Below, one piece after another: positions 44,608-55,413 of a stretch of DNA of 64,000 nucleotides. Source of the stretch: Sordariomycetes sp. S80-01Y (lineage: Eukaryota > Ascomycota > Sordariomycetes); assembly GCA_037042185.1 (NCBI GenBank), contig JAXQJY010000029.1:62001-126000 (forward strand), given 5' to 3'. The translations under genes were made by a program, and so were the position numbers. Numbering within the stretch: the stretch's first letter is position 1; each line of letters starts with the position of its first letter. The notes below the pieces were generated by a model. The model searched no databases. It saw only the letters and a program-made list of their open reading frames with translations, and was not told the DNA's origin.

Positions 44608-47162
44608 CTACTGCGTGATCTGCGTGTGATGCTCCGTGATGCTTGAGTGACCCAGCTGCTTATCCGCCGGGCCTTCAGTTGCGGTGGGAGTCACCGGGCT
44701 GATTGTCAACTCGGGAGATGAGGAGCTCTCGTTGGGCCCCGAAGCCGCGGCGGCTGCTGGCTGCGCAGCATGGGGGTGCTGCATTTTGCGCTCCTCGACA
44801 TGCTCCGCCTCGGCCTCCTCCTTTTCGTCCTCGCCTATTTGAGAGAGAGGTCGCCCTGTAGACGGGTGTACCTTTGCGCCTGGTGATTCGCCATCTTCCT
44901 GAGCCTGCCCAGCATCAATGTCAACGCCAACGATCTCTGCCAAGCTGCGGAAGTTCCACATGGGCTCGTTGTTGTCGCTGTCCTCGCCTTGGACGCTGAT
45001 GCCGCTCGCTCTAGGGTTGGTTCCGTCAGCGCCTTGACCAGTATAGCTACCAGGCGGGGTGTCAATGGATGATCCCACTGACGAGGCATTGCTCATCTGG
45101 CGCAGATGAGAGCCACCCCGACTGATGGGCACCGGGAGGGTGGATGAGCCTTCTTCGGGGGTGCTTGCCCCGGACGCTCCACGATCAACGGCCTTGCCCT
45201 TCCCATTGCTGATATCCTCCTGTGAATAGTTCTCTCGGTGGGCTGGGCTCATGGGTGACGTCTCGCCACTGTGGCTCGTCTGCGACGCTCCCTGAACTGT
45301 GGCCTCCATGCGGAGATTGCTGGCAGCACTATTGCCTCGCCTCCGACCAAAACCACTCAGGGACAAGCTGCTTCCACTGGCGCCGGCGCTTCCACTGTAA
45401 GGGCTCGACGCTTGCTTCTTGGCGGCCTTCTTCTCCTCCTTCTCGCGCTCTTTTTGTTGTTTCTTGGCTTCTTTCCTTAGCGCCTTTTCCTCTTTCCTCT
45501 TGCGGTCTTCCTCGGCTGCCAAGCTGAGGCGAACAGCCTCAGCAAACATCATGTCTTCCAACTCATCCATCCGAGAACGTCTCGCAGTCCTGCCGCCTGG
45601 GCGGTCCGAGCCTTCGCCCTGGTCGCCAGACGCACCTTCGCTGCCGGCTGCCGCATCCGCTGAGCCAGAGGCGCTTGGTTGATCGCGGCCGGTGTTTCTC
45701 CTGCTGAACCGCCCTGGGCGCAGGATGGAGGTGCGCGACTGCTCGCTGTCCCCGGTAAGGAAAGCGGCGGTATGCAGAGCCGTCGCTGCAGCAGCTCTAC
45801 GTGCTTGGTGTTGCCGGGCTGCCTGGAGCTTGGAGGCCCAATCGGGTCGGACTCGGTCGGTAGTGATGACATTGGGTGCGGTGGCGGACAAACTATGGGC
45901 GCGTCTTCGGCCCGGTGATGTGGGCTGTGGTGAGTGCAGCGAGCTCTGCGATGACATGGGCGTCGCGCCGAGGTTTGTCGCGGAGCCCGAGTAGGTGAGC
46001 CCCCGACGGAAAGGAGGCGGGTCGTAGGTCACTCCGAACTCTGGTTGCTGGCAGTACGGGCAAGCAGCAGGCTCCGATATCAGATGCTCCGGCGGGTCCT
46101 CAGGCTGCAAACCCTCGTTGGGGTCGCGCGCCTCGCCATTGGGGTGGTATTCGGGGACGTGAGGCTCAGCACGCTTGATCTGGACGAAGCACTCGGTACA
46201 GATGGCCTGGTCGCAGCATCGAGTCTTATTCAGGTACGGCGGGTAGGTGAGGAAGCAGATGGGACATTCATCGGCGTTCTTGTATAGGAAAACCTCGAGA
46301 GCCTGACCGTTGACGAAGGGATCGTAAGGGAGCTTGACTTCCTTCGGGGCCAGGTCAGACGACGAGGCATTGCGCGAGTTTCCGCTGAGCACATTGGCGA
46401 TGGCCTTGGCTCTGCTGCCCGGCTTGAAGGCTGAGCTCTTGGAGCCGCCGGGCGAGGCGGTGCCCGAACCGCTCTTGTCGGATGCTGTAGACAGCGTCCT
46501 TGGGCCCATTGGCACCGTCAGATTCTGCAAGTTCTGGCTGGACTCGGATTGCGGCGGCGGCGGTCGGGGAACAAGGTCGGGGTCGGGAGTCTCATCGGCG
46601 GCGGGGACGGGCAGGCCGCGGGCTGCTGCTATGATCTGATGCTCAGCCCACGTGTCAGAGAAGTCATTCAATCCGCGCCAGAAGGGAGCTAGTTTGCGCT
46701 CGATCTGCAAATATTGTTAGTGCGAAGGATCGCTGAAGTTGCAGAGGAGGGCGGGCATGCCTGCAGCTGTCGCACGGTGGGTTTGCTGAAGTCCTCTGTG
46801 CCCGTATAGGTGCCCAGCGTAACCAGGTATCCTCCATCGACATGTTCTTCAGCCGTGCTCCTCGCACGTTCCTTTTCCCTGGCAGCACGCTCGCGCTCCA
46901 ACTTCCTTGCCTCTCGTTCGGCCTTTGTCTCCTTATGCGTAAAGGGCTCGTCCTCGCGATTGCGGTTGCGGTCCCGGGCGGACGAACCGATGCCCAGGAA
47001 GCTGAGCTCGGCTCGACTGGCTCGATTGCGCGCGGCGTTTGCACGGTCCTGCCTCTCGTTGTCGGCGGTGGGATTCTGAGAGGAGGGGTCGGCAACTGAG
47101 CGACGGCGGCCAGGATACGGATTGTCGGAGGCGCCGGACTCGCGGCCATTCTGGTTGCCCAT
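44608..47162 (-). CDS. SIP5: Sip5-like protein with RING-like zinc finger
   Basis: 832-residue protein from exons 47162-46761 and 46704-44608. The intron (46760-46705) begins with GC rather than GT and joins VRQLQ to [15 protein letters not shown], the conserved Sip5 core. It starts MGNQNGRE, a possible N-myristoylation site. Charged coiled regions follow (about 75-105). The zinc-binding block is C281-PIC284 ... [13 protein letters not shown] ... [12 protein letters not shown] long disordered half has a Lys/Glu-rich helix (about 500-540) and Ser-rich stretches. Yeast Sip5 interacts with the Snf1 kinase and the Reg1-Glc7 phosphatase in glucose signalling; that role here is inferred. The protein is far longer than yeast Sip5, as usual in filamentous fungi. 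Confidence 0.87.
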
Positions 47163-48959
47163 GGCGGCGATGGCTCTTAAGAGGTGTCAAGCAGCAGAAG
47201 GTCGCAGTAAGTGGTGGCTATGAGGAAGACAGGTGCCAACTCGATGCAGGGCAACGATGCTGGTTTGACGTTGACGCTGACACTGTCAGGCTGTCAGTCA
47301 GTCAGTCAGTCTGGAGATCCCGGATCACTGCCAGTGGCGGCGTGCGGCACCTTGGCTGGAAGTGCGAGCCTAAGTGGGCGGGCTGACGCAATGGCGATCC
47401 GGCAGCCTTACATAATCAGGTTCGTGGTCGCTACCCTGGACAGCGCGGTCTCTTTGACGACTTTGCATGAACTGGGCCGACTACTCATGAATCAATGCTG
47501 CAGGAATAATAATGTGATCTGTCAATGTTATTCTCTTTATGAGGTCAGATCAGCCCTCCAATATGCACCAATGTTGTGAATCCGAGGGGTGTCAGCGTTC
47601 GAATGGCAGCGAACATGTGAGCAACAGGTATCAAAGATACGACATAGGTACGTATGAGCTCCGACAGTGTCACGCAGAGAAGCAAGCCAACTAATCATAC
47701 TCTCGTCATCTTGTGATATCCTTCTTCACCATAGTGCAGACTGCATTTCTTTCTGATTAACCCAACCGCATCCCTTTCCTAGCGTTGTATTCCGTAACGC
47801 CTGGAACAACAAGACGCGGATCCGGGTTCAGACCGAGGGGCCACGCACGCGCCCACATTCAGGCACAGTCTCGTGGCAGGGCATTGGCGCGACTTGGCAG
47901 TGCCTGTACCAGGCTTACGGGCAGCTAAAATGCACTCCTCCAGATGCAATAGTGAATGCTCCTGCTGGTGATCGCTAAGATTACTCATGATGCGTCTGTT
48001 TATTTCCCCTTATCGATCGAGGCATGAATGAGTTCAATTATATCAATGCCCAACCCAAACCCATGCCACGTCGATAACGTCATGGATCCCCAGCTCGGTT
48101 CATGCTTTGAGATTGCGAAGGGAGCCCAACGCGCGAATCCCCATAGGCCCTGCGAGGCCTCGCGCCTGATGTATACGAAGATTACCGCCCACGAACAACT
48201 GAATTTACAGGCGCTCAACTGAATCACAGAGGTAAATCGTGAAATGTTCATCCCCAGACCGGTTTACTGGACGCATGCGGCGCCCTCGGCTGCAATCACA
48301 ACAGGGAATTCCTGTCAATAACCTGTTAGACCCGTTTAGCCGGGACCCCACATCGGCGCCCCTCTCGGCTAGATTGCCGACCATCGGAGGCCCCTCCAAG
48401 CAGGCGCCATCGACCGTCTTAGTGGAATTGGCAAGAGCAGGAAATAGACGTCGAGTATCAATGCTCCACGCGACACGAACAGCAGGACATATACGTCGGA
48501 TGCGTTTAGTGCTGCGTGAATGAACCCGAGAACTCACAGCCTGAGCAATGGATTGCGTCGCAGCCGGAGCCCTCCTTGGTACATCGGCCTGTCTTGCTAG
48601 GCGACTTACACGCCCGGTGCAAGTGACTGCTCTAGTCTGACGTCGCCTCTTTAATAGAAGAGAGGCCAGACTAGCGATGCAGAGTCCTTAAAGAGATAAT
48701 TCGATAATTTTTGCCCTCTCAACGACTCCTCAGCGTCGATTCGAAAGCCTGCGCAAGTTGACGCAGAGCTGCACTCTATGATGAGGTCAACGACCAGCGT
48801 CCCAAGTCCATGACGCACCGCGCCTTCAAACTGCCACTCCTTCATCCCTCGCGCAACAGTTCATCACTCACAAATTTCCAACCTTCATCACGAACCAGCT
48901 GTCGTTAAAAGCCGTTCAAATAACAGCAGAGACGAACAATCTCGTTGCTCATGCTCACA
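47163..48959. other. Divergent intergenic region
   Basis: About 1.8 kb between Sip5 and a membrane-protein gene. Contains a (GTCA)n microsatellite at 47293-47310. No coding frame or mobile element recognised. Confidence 0.5.
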
Positions 48960-49868
48960 ATGGGCGTCACACTGTCCACCGCTCGCTGGATGGCCCCGGC
49001 CTCCTTTGCCATCGACTTCGCCGCCCAGCAGTACGGCATGCTGGCAAGCCCCAACATGAAGGATGTCCACGACGCACACCTGGCGTTCTGGTCACCCCAG
49101 CCTTTCTTCATCGCGGGCTTCTTCTTTCCGCAGCAGATCTTCCAGCTGGCGTGGCTGTACAGGCTCTACAAGGCCAAGTCAGCCAAGGCCAGAGGCGGGA
49201 AGGATGAGGAGGACAAGGACGTCAAGACCATGGTTGATTTCGTCCCGTACTATGCCATCGGCAATCTGTGCATTGCTAGTAAGTAATTTGGACTGCTTGA
49301 TGTGTGACGCGCTGATAAGTGATAGCCTGGATGATATTCTGGAACAGCAGCATGCTGAAGACATCCCATATCTTCGTAGCGATCAACTCCCTGGCCCAGC
49401 TGTACTATGTTTTCGGTCGTCTCCCCCCAATGGACCTCAGCTCTGTCAACAGTGTTCTTACGCACATCGTCAGCAAAACCTTCGCTGGCATTGGCGTCCT
49501 AGACCTCCTGCACAATGGCGCCGTCGCCTTCTTTGATCACCAGCTGGCCCCATCGGCTACCATCAAAATCCTGACCGGACTTGGCTTCGGAGGGCTGGCG
49601 GCCTTTTCGGACTGGATCTTTGGCGGCTGCCTCGTGTATGATCTCGTGGCGTTGGCTGTCGGCCAGAGAATGTATGGAAACTCGGATTGGAGCAACCTGT
49701 TGTATCTGTACGCCGGAGGAACGGCGGCGATAGTTGGGTTGAGGAACTACCTCCGGTACGTCTCTGCGTGAGCCTCGCCGACGAGATGACACTGATGGCG
49801 GCAGACCCCCGTATATGAAGCGCAGTTCTGAGTACGAGAGGATCGCCACCGACGAAGAGCAGATGTAA
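48960..49868 (+). CDS. Uncharacterised fungal membrane protein
   Basis: 270-residue protein from exons 48960-49278, 49326-49755 and 49805-49868. Hydrophobic segments lie near FFIAGFFFPQQIFQLAWLY, FVPYYAIGNLCIATWMIFW, SHIFVAINSLAQLYYVFG, ILTGLGFGGLAAFSDWIFGG, CLVYDLVALAVG and LLYLYAGGTAAIVGLR. It ends in a charged tail (RPPYMKRSSEYERIATDEEQ). I do not recognise the family. The start with the better context (CACAATGG) is used; an ATG nine bases upstream is possible. The last exon ends cleanly in frame, which supports the splice model. Confidence 0.78.
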
Positions 49869-50431
49869 TGCTGCGCGCCCCGGGTAATTGGCACGTTATA
49901 TGAGTGCTCGAGTTGAAGGATGCTCTGAGACACGATAGACAGAAGCGAATGAAGCACGACGCCGAGAGCCATGCGCACCGGGTCGTCGTACGTGTAACAT
50001 TAACTAACGATATACTACGTACATGGTCGCGCTGAATGTGGGGTTTCCCCAAGTTGTAGAGCAACTCGCTTCAATGTTCTCGATCACCAACGGTCAACGT
50101 GTCAGGACGCCATGGACTCACAGATGTCTTTATAACAGCTCTCCATGGGTTGAGTGCAATGTGCACGCAGTCTCGCTTTTAACACAACCCCGCAGGCCTA
50201 GGTATGAAGGAGGCCAATCCAAGAGGGTAAACATTCTTGATTTCCCCCTTTAGATCCACTACTGGGAATGGACCCCGCACCGAGAACATCAACCTCCCTT
50301 TCCCGAGCTATGCGAGGCTTTGCGAGCTCCGAACACGAACACGACGCTTCGGACATCAACATCACCCCGGCATCCCACAGAACCATCGTTCTTCCACCAA
50401 CGGCCTCTTGCTCCCCCATCGCTCGCCCCGC
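49869..50431. other. Convergent intergenic region
   Basis: About 0.55 kb. Nothing coding or structured recognised. Confidence 0.45.
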
Positions 50432-51214
50432 TCAAGCATAAGGCCAGTTCTTGTTCACCGTCATCGTGCTCCCGTTACTCGCCTGCGCCACCGCCCTGTC
50501 CGCCAGGAACACACAGTACTTGGCGGCGTCGCGCAGCTCAATCTTCGTCTTGCCGGGAACGTACCCTGGGTTCGCAGCCTGGATCTGCCCGTACGCCTCC
50601 TGGTTCATGCCCGCCACGCGGAAGTTGTCCACGATGTTGGTATCCTCCATGCCGCCCAGCAGCAGCGCGATGCTGTAAATGCCCTTGCTGCCGTAGAAGC
50701 CAGCTGTGTTGCGCACCAGTCCCAAGAGGCCGTGCTTGCTCACGGTGTAGGCTGCGCCTGACGACAAACCGTGTTCCGAGGCGTTGGAGCCGATGTTGAT
50801 GATGGTTCCGCCGTTGGTCTTGAGCATGGCATTGACAGCGACCTTGGTCGCGATGAAGAGGCCCGTGAGGTTGACGCTAATGACGCGATCCCAGACAGCT
50901 TTAGACGTGGTTCCCACGGGGTCGAATGTGTCCATGAGACCGGCGTTGTTGACTAAGATGTCCAGCTTGCCGAATTTAGAAACGACTGAGTCGACGAAGG
51001 ACTCGAAAGCAGCCTCGTCAGTGATGTCCGTCTTTGAGGTCAGAAATCTGTCCGCATGACTTTGGCTCCAAGCCTTCTCAGTCTCGTCCAGTCGATTCTG
51101 GTTGACATCGCAAATGGCAACGTTGGCGCCGGCTTCGAGGTAGCTCTCTGCGATGGCTTTGCCGAGACCACCGCCAGCGCCTGTGATGGCGACTGTGGTG
51201 TTCGAAAGTGACAT
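50432..51214 (-). CDS. Short-chain dehydrogenase/reductase
   Basis: Intronless 260-residue classical SDR. The cofactor motif T11-G-A-G-G-G-L-G18, D36 in ICDVNQNR (favouring NAD), N89-N-A-G92, S143, and the catalytic pair Y156/K160 in YTVSK are all present. It oxidises a hydroxyl or reduces a carbonyl; substrate unknown. A TATAAA lies about 100 bp upstream of the ATG (51312-51317 on the minus strand). Confidence 0.92.
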   Translation of the reverse strand: MSLSNTTVAITGAGGGLGKAIAESYLEAGANVAICDVNQNRLDETEKAWSQSHADRFLTSKTDITDEAAFESFVDSVVSKFGKLDILVNNAGLMDTFDPVGTTSKAVWDRVISVNLTGLFIATKVAVNAMLKTNGGTIINIGSNASEHGLSSGAAYTVSKHGLLGLVRNTAGFYGSKGIYSIALLLGGMEDTNIVDNFRVAGMNQEAYGQIQAANPGYVPGKTKIELRDAAKYCVFLADRAVAQASNGSTMTVNKNWPYA

Positions 51215-51311
51215 TGTACCGGATTTAACGTAGAGTATAAGGTGCTAGGCGTAAGGGTGCTCGTGCCCAATGTTTGAGGATATCGAACAAGCAGACTCTC
51301 AAGCGCAACAC

Positions 51312-51317
51312 GCCCGT
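51312..51317 (-). promoter_or_regulatory. TATA box of the SDR gene
   Basis: TATAAA on the minus strand, about 100 bp upstream of the SDR start codon. Confidence 0.5.
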
Positions 51318-51777
51318 CTTTATAGAGACTGGAGCATCCATCCATACGCTTGAGAGACCCAAACTAAGCCCAGATACATGGTGGATTTATGCAAGAACCG
51401 GATCCGAGGCCCTCCGGTGAATGGCTGTGTAAACCGGGGCGGCTTTAGACCCTGGTGAAGATAGAGTTGGTGGAGACTCGTTTTCGTATTGCGCAGGCTC
51501 ACTACCCCAGGTGCCGAGTGATGGTCACTCCTACAAGCTGAAACTCTCCAAGTGGTTTCTCGTACGATTTGAACTTCGTAGGATGGCACAGACTCACCCA
51601 CGATTACCGAGCGGACCCTCCACAGGGAGCGTTGATTATCAGCAAACGTGGAAACCACTTTGATGATAGACAATATCGGACGGTCAGTTGCTCTGATGAG
51701 CAAATGTATGTAAAGAGAATTACATATGTACATGATCCTGTTCAATCGACCACGAATGAACGAACTTCTGATGGCAC
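51318..51777. other. Intergenic region
   Basis: About 0.46 kb between the SDR promoter and the PL4 3' end. Nothing coding seen. Confidence 0.45.
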
Positions 51778-53533
51778 TTAGTTGGTGAAAAGCTGAACAG
51801 AGTCGAACACCTGAAAACGTCAGCAAGATCCAAAGCGATTCAAATTCCTGGATGCCTACAAAGTTCGGGCTCAGGAAGGTAGCACCGCTGCTCCCAGAGA
51901 CAGGATTTATCAAGATGGTGTTCGAACCGCTCTTCAGGGTTCCAGCGGGGATGGTCACATCGTAGACCTCCCCAAAGCCTCTGTACGCGCCCCTGGTCAC
52001 CCCCCTTGAGTTGAGGTTCGTAGGTGCAGAGGGTATCGATCCCGCCCAGCCATTCACCGTGGCCTGCGGCCGAGCACCTGCGAAGCTGAGTGTTGTAGCG
52101 ATGCGTAGAGTGGCGGTGCCAGAGGGCGCAGAACCTAGATTGAAATTGATGGTGACGGGGCTGTTGACGTCTTTGAAAAGTGCCATGGGGAAGTTATTCT
52201 CGGCTGATGACCCGACGGTGTGGGTGACCGGACCCCATGAGGACATGCGCGAGTCGGAGGGATGCATTCTGAGGAACTTGTCTGCGTTGCGGAAACCAAA
52301 GGGTTGACCGTCGAGCTTGCCAATCTGCCAGAGCATGTTCCTGCTGGGCAGCGAGGAGGCGATGTTCTGGTTCGTAGTGCCGCCCTTGGACACCGTGACA
52401 CTGGATCGTGCAACTTCAAACTCAGTCTGGTAAAGGACCATGGTGTACGTCCCGGGCTTCATCAGCGGACTGGTAAACTGGCCATTGGAATTGGCGTAGA
52501 CCCAGTATTGAGCGGCGCTGTTGAACCAGTGAAGCACGATTTGGTGCTGCGAGGAGTCAACGCCTGAAGCAGTGCCAGAGACACGGCCGCGGTCAGCGCT
52601 AGCTACGTAGCCTTTGAGTCCAAGTTCGGACATCCACGCGGTATCGGCTTCGCTGAGCTTGGGGATGCCGGAGCGGGAGAACTGAAGGTAGTAAGGACCG
52701 TGGAGGCCCATGCGCCAGGACTCGGTCTGAACGTGACCAGAGTTCATATCTGAGAGGATCATCAGTGGCAGTACCAGTAGGAGTACTCGAAGACTTACAA
52801 TTGTAGATGTTGGTAGCGGCGCCGGCGTTGTTTGTCTGGCAGGTCAGAAAAGTCACCGCTGGAAAAGGCTAGGACATACCTCGATATCGCGGAAGAAGGG
52901 ACCGCCAGAGCTCGACTCATGCTGAGGGACAAGCATGCAGGCGTGGATTGTCTCGGGACTGTCGCCCCAGACGCAGTGGGCGTCCTTGTCGATAAATCTT
53001 TCGGAGGAGTAGAACTTGGACCGGGTCTGGCCATTGACAACGAAGACATCGCTGCCCTCGACCGTCGACGAAGATCCAGAAGTAGTCGAGACAGCTCCAA
53101 ATGGATACTCGTTGGGCAGGATCGAGGACTTCAGCCTCGCAATAAACCGCAGCTCGCCAATGCTGGGCTCAGCAGTGATGTAAGTAGCCATGAATATGGT
53201 ACTATCGCCCTCCCTGACGACAAGGTAGTGCGTCAAGGTGCTCGTTTCACAGGTCACCTTGATCCAGTTGTACGTCCCGGAGCCTTGCTGGACCGATACG
53301 GTGGCGCTCCCCAGGCCGGAGCTGATGTGAGAGCCCTTTTCGGGCTCCTGGAGCTCATTGCCGCGGTACTTGATGGAGTTGATGTCGCAGCTGGACTTGC
53401 TGACGCTGAATACGAGAGGGTTGGCGGAGCCAGCGTCGATGACAAAGTTGTTTCCCGAAGACGTGTACCCAAAGGCTGCAAAGGCCGGCGCCACAAGGGC
53501 GAGGAAGAGCGCGAAGCGCGCCGTGAGATTCAT
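51778..53533 (-). CDS. Rhamnogalacturonan lyase, PL4
   Basis: 537-residue secreted pectinase from exons 53533-52880, 52835-52799, 52749-51860 and 51810-51778. A signal peptide (1-19) is followed by the PL4 catalytic beta-sandwich. A Lys in the [15 protein letters not shown] block (K135) and the His in [17 protein letters not shown] are candidate catalytic residues by analogy with Aspergillus RhgB. A fibronectin-III-like middle domain (about 270-350) and a C-terminal carbohydrate-binding-like domain ending [10 protein letters not shown] follow. It cleaves rhamnogalacturonan I by beta-elimination. Exon 2 is only 37 bp and the last exon 33 bp, but all joins stay in frame and restore family blocks ([20 protein letters not shown]). 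Length fits the family. Confidence 0.92.
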
Positions 53534-54601
53534 GGTTGCTGTCACTTGACAAGTGAAGCCACAAGAGGGCACCAAGACGCTGTACTTATTCTACGGAGCA
53601 CCGGCTCTCGAAGTGATTCGAAACAGCGGCACCCCCAACATGGCCGAGTCCAGATCCCATGGCCATATTAAACCCCCCTAGCAACTCCCGTCAGCCATTG
53701 GCGGAACATCCCGAGCTCTCTGGGCACGGCAGTGACGGCATTGAGGCCATTGTAAGGGGTTCTCGATGGCAGCCCTACCAAGGCGAAGTCACCGAAGCCG
53801 AGGGTCCTGAACCTGCGGAGAAAATCCAGGAGCCCGGACACTGCGGTGGATGAGGTCCGCAGTCCGTTTCAGGATAAAGGGCCGGCAGTTACGCATTGGA
53901 CGGCGCGCAGCCAGTCTGCATCGTTTCATCTCTTTCGAATCAATAATGGAGTATTTAAACACGCTGAAGGGGTTTTCGAAGGAATTGATACATAGAGTGC
54001 AGATGGCTGATTGTCCCGAGGACGATTGCGTATGCGGCAAGGATAGGGGTCTTGGGCAGCGATTGACAAAGAGGAGACTGGCAACGATCGGCAGTCTGGC
54101 GCCTCCCGTCTTCCATATTGCATGGGTGCCCTAACTGTGTTAAGACGTCCAATTTCGTGTTGAGGCTCACGTAGGTTGGGGTCGTCCCTTTTATCCCTTG
54201 GCCGCTGTCGCCCTGAAACGCGTACGTCCTCCGCTGACAGGGCGAAGATCACCCTGGTCTGGCCCAAAACATGAATCACGGAGTTGGGATTGGAAGGCAT
54301 TAAAGAAGCAGGCGACGCGTGTGCCAATACTGTCGAATGTCCACGCACGAACTTCTAATCCTGCTCGATTAACTGGGGTTGCAGTTCGGCGGCGACTTTA
54401 ACACGCTCGACATTTGGGCCGTCACACTAACACGAGCTCCCCACCGACATAGTCGACGTCTGGAGAACGAGGCATGGAGCTGATTTGGCGAAGACATAAC
54501 CTACGAAACAGTTTTAGCCAAGCAGACGAAGAAGCGTAAGCACGTGCGGACAAGTGTCTTCAGATGGCTGCCGCAGCTCAATTCACCCGTCGTCTATCTC
54601 C
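53534..54601. other. Intergenic region upstream of PL4
   Basis: About 1.1 kb between PL4 and the broken NTF2-like gene. No coding frame found; it should contain the PL4 promoter. Confidence 0.45.
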
Positions 54602-55015
54602 CTACAATGAACAGCCCCCTTCGTTCCAGCCCATTTTGACCCACCACTCCTTTATCTTCCCCATACCATCCTCTTCCACCACGCCAAACATGTACTTGTT
54701 GCCGCCCCAGAACTGTGGCGATCCAGCCTTGGCCTCCTGGCCTTTGCGGGAGTGCTGGTTCAAGCACATCATTCACATCCTTCCGGACTTGGCGCCTGGT
54801 TCGAGGTGCACCCGCGAAACCACGTCGAAGAGCTTAGCCTTGATTTCGTCTGGACCCGTACAGTGTAGCCCAAACTCCTCGATGTGGAATGCTGGCGCCG
54901 TGTTGGTCGTCCACGCCGACACAAACACATCCCAGTCGTTCAAGTCGAAGGCCTAGGCCATACGGTAGTAGGCGTCCACTGCTGTCTCGTGGGGAGTGAG
55001 GCCGCTGCATTCCAT
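54602..55015 (-). pseudogene. NTF2/SnoaL-like protein, broken by two stops
   Basis: One continuous 138-codon frame on the minus strand, from the ATG at 55015 to the stop at 54602, reads as a small NTF2-like (SnoaL-type) protein: LTPHETAVDAYYRMA, AFDLNDWDVFVSAWTTNTAP, FHIEEFGLHCTGPDEIKAK, QFWGGNKYMFGVVEEDG, IKEWWVKMGWNEG. It is interrupted by TAG at codon 21 and TGA at codon 81. Neither stop can be removed by a plausible intron; the flanking segments stay in the same frame. Both could come from C-to-T changes (CAG to TAG, CGA to TGA). No RNA is implied. The family name is my reading of the pattern; the integrity judgement is from the sequence. Confidence 0.65.
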
Positions 55016-55413
55016 AGCCTAGGTAGAAGCATCATGATTTTGTTTATATGAAGAGGATTGCTAGCGCATAGTAATAGCCAGCGATCTATACAGAGGGAGG
55101 CGCTGATCAAAGCTGCTGATTGACGAATACTTCCACATAGGTACTAATCTCTTGCACTTCAATGCCCGGAGCGATGCAAATTTGACGCCTTCATGAGATT
55201 TTCTGGGACCGGGGATATATGTTGCATCGATACAATAGCATCATACAGTTAAGGCTACTTGATGTGTGACATAGTGACTCATTAAGACTAACAACACATA
55301 CCAATCGCCCCGCACATACAAAGAGCTTTGCTCGCAAGTTTCAATTTTCCTCTGAATTCCCACCTTCTTGCTAATCTTTCGTGCTTTTCGTTCTCTTATA
55401 CGTCACAGCCGGG
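55016..55413. other. Intergenic region
   Basis: AT-rich, about 0.4 kb, between the pseudogene and the kinase gene. Nothing coding seen. Confidence 0.45.

Noticed and set aside
51540-51620. tRNA-like T-loop sequence (GTTCAAATC on the minus strand)
   Set aside because: No matching acceptor stem, D arm or anticodon arm could be drawn.
54564-54956. Plus-strand frame of 130 codons
   Set aside because: Antisense to the broken NTF2-like gene, whose frame gives coherent protein sequence.
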